A DNA stretch of 64,000 bases from Limnanthes douglasii subsp. nivea (Eukaryota; Streptophyta; Magnoliopsida; Brassicales; Limnanthaceae). The translations under genes and the position numbers were made by a program. A model generated the notes under the pieces. It was not told where the DNA came from. It ran no database searches and saw only the letters and a program-made list of their open reading frames with translations. How positions within the stretch are numbered: the first letter of the stretch is position 1; every line of letters begins with the position of its first letter. The stretch covers positions 315,534,809 through 315,598,808 of the forward strand of contig JAUPFV010000001.1 of NCBI GenBank assembly GCA_036936605.1, in the 5' to 3' direction. This document shows positions 58,661 to 64,000 of this stretch, piece after piece.

Positions 58661-59369
58661 TTGTTGTTTTAGTCTCACATCTTGATGTCCTGCTTTACAA
58701 GACACGAGAAAGCTAAAGATTGGATAAAATAGATGTGTTACAAGTGTTTATTCGGGACAAGAGATGCGAGAGACACATATTTAAATACTGAGAAACAAAG
58801 AGCCAACAACGACACAAAAACACATGCAATATGATTTTGTAGTGTACTTACAATCCGTAATACTAAATACGAATCAAAAATTTCAAATAAGGTCAAAATT
58901 TTCATACATTGAAACCCTGATTCTATAAAAAAAATTGAAAAATGAACTTCAGATTTAGTTGATTTCTTACTATTTTAGTGAAGAAGATGATTGGACCCTG
59001 ATTTTGAGAATTATTTGTTCTTCTGATAAAGAAATTGATTTGGTTATGTTTATGGAGAAATCAAATCGTGATTTTGCTTTTGTTTTCGAGAGAAATAATT
59101 GTTAAATTATTCACATTCGAGAGAAAGAAAGTAAGACCTACAGAGAAAAATAAAGTCTGGTGCAAGAAAAAGAAAATGAAAACAAAACATTCATTATTAT
59201 TTTTAAACGTTATTTAAATATAAAAAGTATTTTCAGTTGATAATTTGGATTATATAACTATTAGTAAATTAGAGTTGTCGGGTATTATGTCGTAACTAAA
59301 TTGTTGAATGTGTAGTTATTAACAAATGACTTTATTTTATAACTCATATGCATATCTAAATTACTTTAA

Positions 59370-60028
59370 TGTATAGAGTGAAAAGGGAATTCCCATCACC
59401 TAGTATATCCGAGCAGAGGGGAATTATAATAATATATAAATAACTTCAAACTCAGCTGGTGATTATATAAGCAGACGATGCACCAAGGCTACGAGGCCCA
59501 ATAGAGAAACAATATAGAGGTGAGCTATATTTATGAGGGCTAGCCGAGAAGCAAGAAAGAGCTAGCAAGGCAAACGAGGGCACAACAGATGATGGTAGCT
59601 CGTACTATAAAGTGGAACTCGGCTAGACAGATGTCTCGCTGGGCAAACCGAGCAGTCAACCATGAAGGAAGGTTCAGACCTTTACTGAGCACATAGACAA
59701 ATGATAAGAAACTTGGATTAGTAGAGTAGACGTGACTGACCAAGTCATACTTTTAAAGACATATAATTAAGGAAACTATTAAAATCCACGTTGAACAAAC
59801 TAGTCAACCGAGTTAACACGCGAGGACTAAAGTAATGGCCATAAAATTAGGACCCCTATCATAAATATCAGTCTACGTACTAAATTAGTGCAAAAATGTA
59901 TTAATTAGCTATTCATATCACCAAGAGGAGGTATAAATAGACATTGAAATCTAGGGAATTGTATCTTTTTCTCTTTGATAAATAAAATATTTACTTGTTA
60001 CAACCTTTGTTATATTTTTCCTATAACA
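59370..60028 (+). repeat. Probable 5' LTR of a second Tat-like element
   Basis: It begins TGTATAGAGTG and ends CCTATAACA, followed by AATTGAGGGGCATTCC. Its start lies about 50 bases past the point where similarity between the two MULE copies ends. Composition changes here and a TATAAATAG motif (59932-59940) could be its promoter. The second LTR is outside the window, so borders are inferred. Confidence 0.45.
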
Positions 60029-60083
60029 AATTGAGGGGCATTCCGAGAACAAACCTAGTATCTAAAACTAGGACCATCTAACC

Positions 60084-63000
60084 ATGGTAGTAACAAGGTC
60101 ATGGGTTAAAATGGAGGTTCAGGAACTAGGCGATACGATGGATGAACAGAGAGTAGTGACAAACCCATTGGTGGAACAAGATCAATTACCACATGCAACA
60201 TTTACCAACGACGATATGGTAGCGACAACACTCATTGAAGTAGCACCCCAAGTGGGAAACCCAGCGGCCGCGATCAGACTTGAATTTGCGCCACTTGCAT
60301 TGGAAAATATAATGGATCCTATTTTGTAAGAAACATCGGGGGTTGGTCTAGTGGATAAGACATCAATCCAACAACTTGACCATGAACTTCAACACCTACA
60401 ACAAGAGCATCATAAGGTTTCATGTGAATGCGACACTAGAGAACAAGCTATGCATCTACTATTGCTAGATTAAATGATGCAATGAACGTACTACAGGCTA
60501 AAGTTCGGAGAACCAGCTGCGCAAACCTTCTTTCAAGAGCTGAAGCTAGTCGTTCGAATTGTGGGGACCGTTCTTCCAAGCACAAGGATAGAAGAAAATG
60601 AGAAGGTGAAAGTGGAAGAAAAAGACGCTCCAAGGGTCAAGAACCCACGCAGGAGAAAGAGCCTCGTGCATCTACGAAATCTAAAGAGGTCGAGGTTGTC
60701 CAATACAATCAAGCGCGACCAAAGCTGTCTACTTATATACTCAAGGAATCACCATTCATGGAAATAAAAATCCTTGAAGCGCAACTCCCTAGAAAATTCG
60801 ATCCATAGCCTATGACGACACTGGAGATCCAGAAAGGCATCTGGAACAGTTTCACAATATGATGATGATGATATGCTCTGTCGAGCTCTGTGTTTGACCC
60901 TTAAAGGTAATGCAATAGACTAGTTTAGCAGTCTACCTAAAAGATTAATTTGTGATTTCACAGGATTGTGGAGATTCGTCAAGGAGAGATTTGTAGGCAA
61001 CAAGGAGCTCAGACGTGAGCACGACTCCATCATAGATCTTTACCAGAAAAGGCGAGCCATTAAATAGTTATTTTAGATATTTTTTTCATTGTATGAATGG
61101 TTTACTAGATTAAGTGGAAAACATGGTTGCCACCTCCCTAAATAAAAGTCTCGATCAGCGAGAGGAGTTGTACGTTAATTTATTCTTGTTCCCGAATGAG
61201 AATATGGGAGATCTGCTGGCTCGAGCAGACCCATTAATCTGAGTAGACTATGCCAGGAAATGAGATTCCCGAGAGAGACATGTCTTTGGGCAGAAAGAGG
61301 GGTAATTCGACCGAAATAAGACTGATGACGGGCCTCATATATATACCTTTTGACGACCAATACATGTTAATAATCCATCCATGAGATTTACTATGCTTGA
61401 CTGAGGTCATCTCAGTAATCTACGATCAAATAAAGGGAGAACTAGATATCTGCCTTCGCGAGTGATGGGCGCTCCAAGCTTTAAAAGGCCTAACAGGTAC
61501 TTTTTCTCCTATCACAATGACTACGACCACCCGACCGACGATTGATGGGAGCACAAAGAAGAGATCCACAGATTGATAGATAATGCGGAGCTTGTTCAAT
61601 TCATCAAACAACAAGATCGCCACCGCAAAACCGAGAAGAGGGAGAAAACTCGCCAGATCTGTGAGGAAAAGTCCAACGAGGATAAGAGAGAAGACACGGG
61701 AAAAAACAGTTGTTGTTCACCATTATAGGAGGACGTTTGCCATGAATTAGCAATTGATTCCTATGACAAGCCCGTACGACAGAAGTGACGAGCATTTTTT
61801 GTTGAGAATCAGGAGACCATAAGTGTAGAAGTGGATAAACTATCACGACTTGGGAATATCCGACGAGCTCGGTATCCGGTCTGGGTGGCAAACCCGGTGT
61901 TGGTTAAAAATAAAGGTGGTGAATGAAGAATATGCATTGATTTCACTGATCTAAATCAAGAGTTCCCTAAATACGCTTTTCCTTTGGCTCATATTGACGA
62001 GTTGGTTGATTTTGCTTCGGGTTGTGCATACATTTATTTTATGGATGCATACTCTGGGTATAATAAGATTCGCGTAAACTCATCCGACGAAGAGCACATA
62101 ACATTTAAACTGAGTGCGGGCTGTACTGTTACACCGTGATGCCATTCAGTTAATTTGAAGCTTAATCTAGTCAAGTGTTCATTCGACATACAAAGCGGCA
62201 AGTTCCTCGATTACATAAAGAGTAAAATAGGGATCAAGGCAGACCCTGCACAATTACAAACAGTCTACAAATAGTGCCACCAACAAACGTGAAAGAGGTT
62301 CAGTGCCTTACGGGCCGATTAACAATACTGTCACTTTTTATTTTCTGAGCATCCGAAAAAGTCATCTTTTATTTGAGATTCTCCAAAGAGCTAAGAAATT
62401 TGCATGGACAGAGGAGTGTAACGCCGCTTTTGAGGCACTAAACATTATCTCACCTCGCCTGAAATACTTTCAGCGCCGATAGCAGGTGAGACCTTGTTCT
62501 TATATTTGTCCGTTTTATTTTTCTCGGTCAGTGCAATATTAATCAGGGAACTAGATGGCATTCAACGACCCATTTACTACATCATCAAAACTTTGGTGGA
62601 TGCAAAACTAAGTACCTCAATCTGGAGAAACTCGCGCTCGGTTTGGTGGTAGCAACATGAAAGATGCACCCCTATTTTCAAGGACATAGAATTGTTTTCC
62701 GAACGTCTTTCCCCCTCAAATCTGTGATACAGAATCCGGACGTATCGGGCAGACTGACCAAATGGAGAATTAAGCTAGAAAAATATGAAATATAGTTTGA
62801 ACCCCGCACTGTAATAAAAGTTCAAGCTGTAGCTGATTTCCTTACAGAAGTTTCCTCACCTCGTAAAGCACCCATCCCAAATGAATTTTTTCCTGAGTCC
62901 GAGTAGTTAGAATGAATTAGTGAAACAAACGAGGCCTCAAGTGCATCCGGAGGAGGGGCAAGAATTATCCTTAAACCACCTATAGGAGAGGAGATCTGCT

Positions 63001-64000
63001 AGGCGATCGACTTTAATTGCCCTGTAACCAACAACATAGCAGAATACGAAGCTGGAATTTTTAGAATGAAATTAACAATTATATGCGAGGCTTGAATTCT
63101 CTGAATCCGCTCAGATTCAAAATTAGTAATCAATCAAGCGAACGATACATATAATCTTAAGAAGGAAAGTATTTGTGGGTATTTGAAAACGCTTTAGGAA
63201 TACAAATCTAAATTTACCAAAGTGGCATACGACCAAGTGCCTCGCTTAAACAACTTTGCCGCCGACATCTTGGCCAAAACAGCGGCGCTAGATGACCATC
63301 CTTTTATACTAATACAACAATTATCAACTACAGAAACTTTACATTAGAATGACATTGTTTGGATAATCGACCACACCCATTACTCGAGGCAACCCTACCT
63401 CATGTATCTCGAATATGGTACCCTACCAAGTGAAAAAATGGATGCCCGAGCGCTCCAGCTAAAGGCACCCAAATACAGTGTAAAGGACGACATCTTATAA
63501 CAAAACAATGCCACACAACCTTTTCTCTGTCGCCTTGATATAACTGAGGCTACTTTGATTTTACATGACCTACATTGAGCAGATGAAAGGGAAAATTATG
63601 GATATCGCAACCTTATTCGACACTTTCTGTTAGCAGGTTATTACTGACCTGAGTTTGACACCGACACTAGAAATTGTTTTCAAAAATGCTACCAATGTCA
63701 ATAGTTTACCAACTCTGGTCGTCTCCCAAGTGAACCGATGCAAGATGTCGCAGTCCATTTCCCTTTTAAGAAATGAGGCATTGATTTAGTAGAGCCACTT
63801 TCTATGGAAATTGGTGAACGACAGATTCTAATAGTTACGGTGGATTATTTCACAAATCACACTATATTGGAAGGAATAAAAAAAACTTGAGGGAGCCTAA
63901 GGCAAATGGCCGGACAAGCTGACTGAGGTCATTTGAGCATATCGAACTACCCCATGAACTACAACTGGAGTAAGTCCTTTCGTCATTTCTATGGAAGTAA
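60084..64000 (+). pseudogene. Second Tat-like Ty3/gypsy body, heavily decayed, runs off the edge
   Basis: Through dozens of stops the plus strand reads gag (MVVTRSWVKMEVQELGDTMDEQ; GDPERHLEQFHNMMMM; FKRPNRYFFSYHNDYDHPTDD), then RT (NPVLVKNKGGE-stop-RICIDFTDLNQEFPKYAFPLAHIDELVDFASG; FMDAYSGYNKIRVNSSDEEHITF), then KLNLVKCSFDIQSGKFLDYIKSKIGIKADPAQL, RNase H (IQRPIYYIIKTLVDAK), a second RNase H region (about 62920-63350) and an integrase stretch near 63600-63900. The protease (between 61720 and 61750) and the RT YxDD box (near 62148) are deleted. It is much older than the 51-57 kb element and in the opposite orientation. Confidence 0.85.

Larger units (their letters stand above)
44920..59316. mobile_element. 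Large decayed MULE block, copy B
   Basis: Collinear with copy A from 22737 to 34119. It starts abruptly inside the transposase C-terminus, so the N-terminal part is missing. It carries the same minus-strand remnants and the same arrays, and is interrupted by a Tat-type gypsy element (51347-57327). Without that insertion it is about 8.4 kb, close to the 7.6 kb of the matching part of copy A without its insertions. Confidence 0.75.

Overview
This window is nuclear DNA from a flowering plant, almost certainly a eudicot. Host genes have many short exons with plant-type splice sites, intergenic DNA is very AT-rich, and most of the window is transposable-element debris (LINE, Ty1/copia, Ty3/gypsy of the Tat type, MULE, SINE, TRIM-like elements). 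I cannot name the species.

Three host genes are supported. Positions 2-1351 (+) hold the 3' part of a VFB/SKIP2-type F-box/LRR gene. Positions 2196-7141 (-) hold a complete 12-coding-exon PTEN2-type phosphatase gene with a leader intron. Positions 36736-38786 (-) hold a complete 7-exon SC35-like splicing factor gene. From memory, Arabidopsis VFB2 (At3g50080) and PTEN2B (At3g50110) are close neighbours, so the left edge looks like conserved microsynteny. Between and beyond these lie a 5'-truncated LINE with a clear target-site duplication (8.2-10.7 kb), a processed histone H3.3 pseudogene (11.2-11.6 kb), a PPR-like scrap (13.8 kb) and scrambled copia pieces (16.3-20.6 kb).

Two long, collinear, decayed copies of one repeat block dominate the rest: copy A (about 20.58-34.12 kb) and copy B (about 44.92-59.32 kb). 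Each carries remnants of a Mutator-like (MULE) transposase. Copy A has the N-terminal MuDR domain, a catalytic fragment and the SWIM zinc finger; copy B has only the C-terminal part. On the opposite strand there is an Ulp1-type protease C-terminus and a conserved coiled-coil/His-rich ORF. No terminal inverted repeats were found. Long stretches of both copies are built from degenerate short tandem repeats around the core TGCGAGAC, almost always in the same orientation, whose CG has decayed mainly to TG or CA. This resembles non-TIR, Ulp1-bearing MULEs (VANDAL/KAONASHI type) with motif-rich non-coding DNA, and it is the most interesting system here.

The two copies also serve as empty sites for each other. 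A alone holds a TIR element with a nested SINE and a three-LTR TRIM-like array with a perfect 864-bp duplication. B alone holds a 6-kb Tat-type gypsy element (51.35-57.33 kb). A second, far more decayed Tat-like element begins near 59.4 kb and runs off the right edge. An unclassified repeat precedes the MULE block in both places (14.8-16.3 and 43.15-44.3 kb), so the duplicated unit may be larger than the MULE itself.
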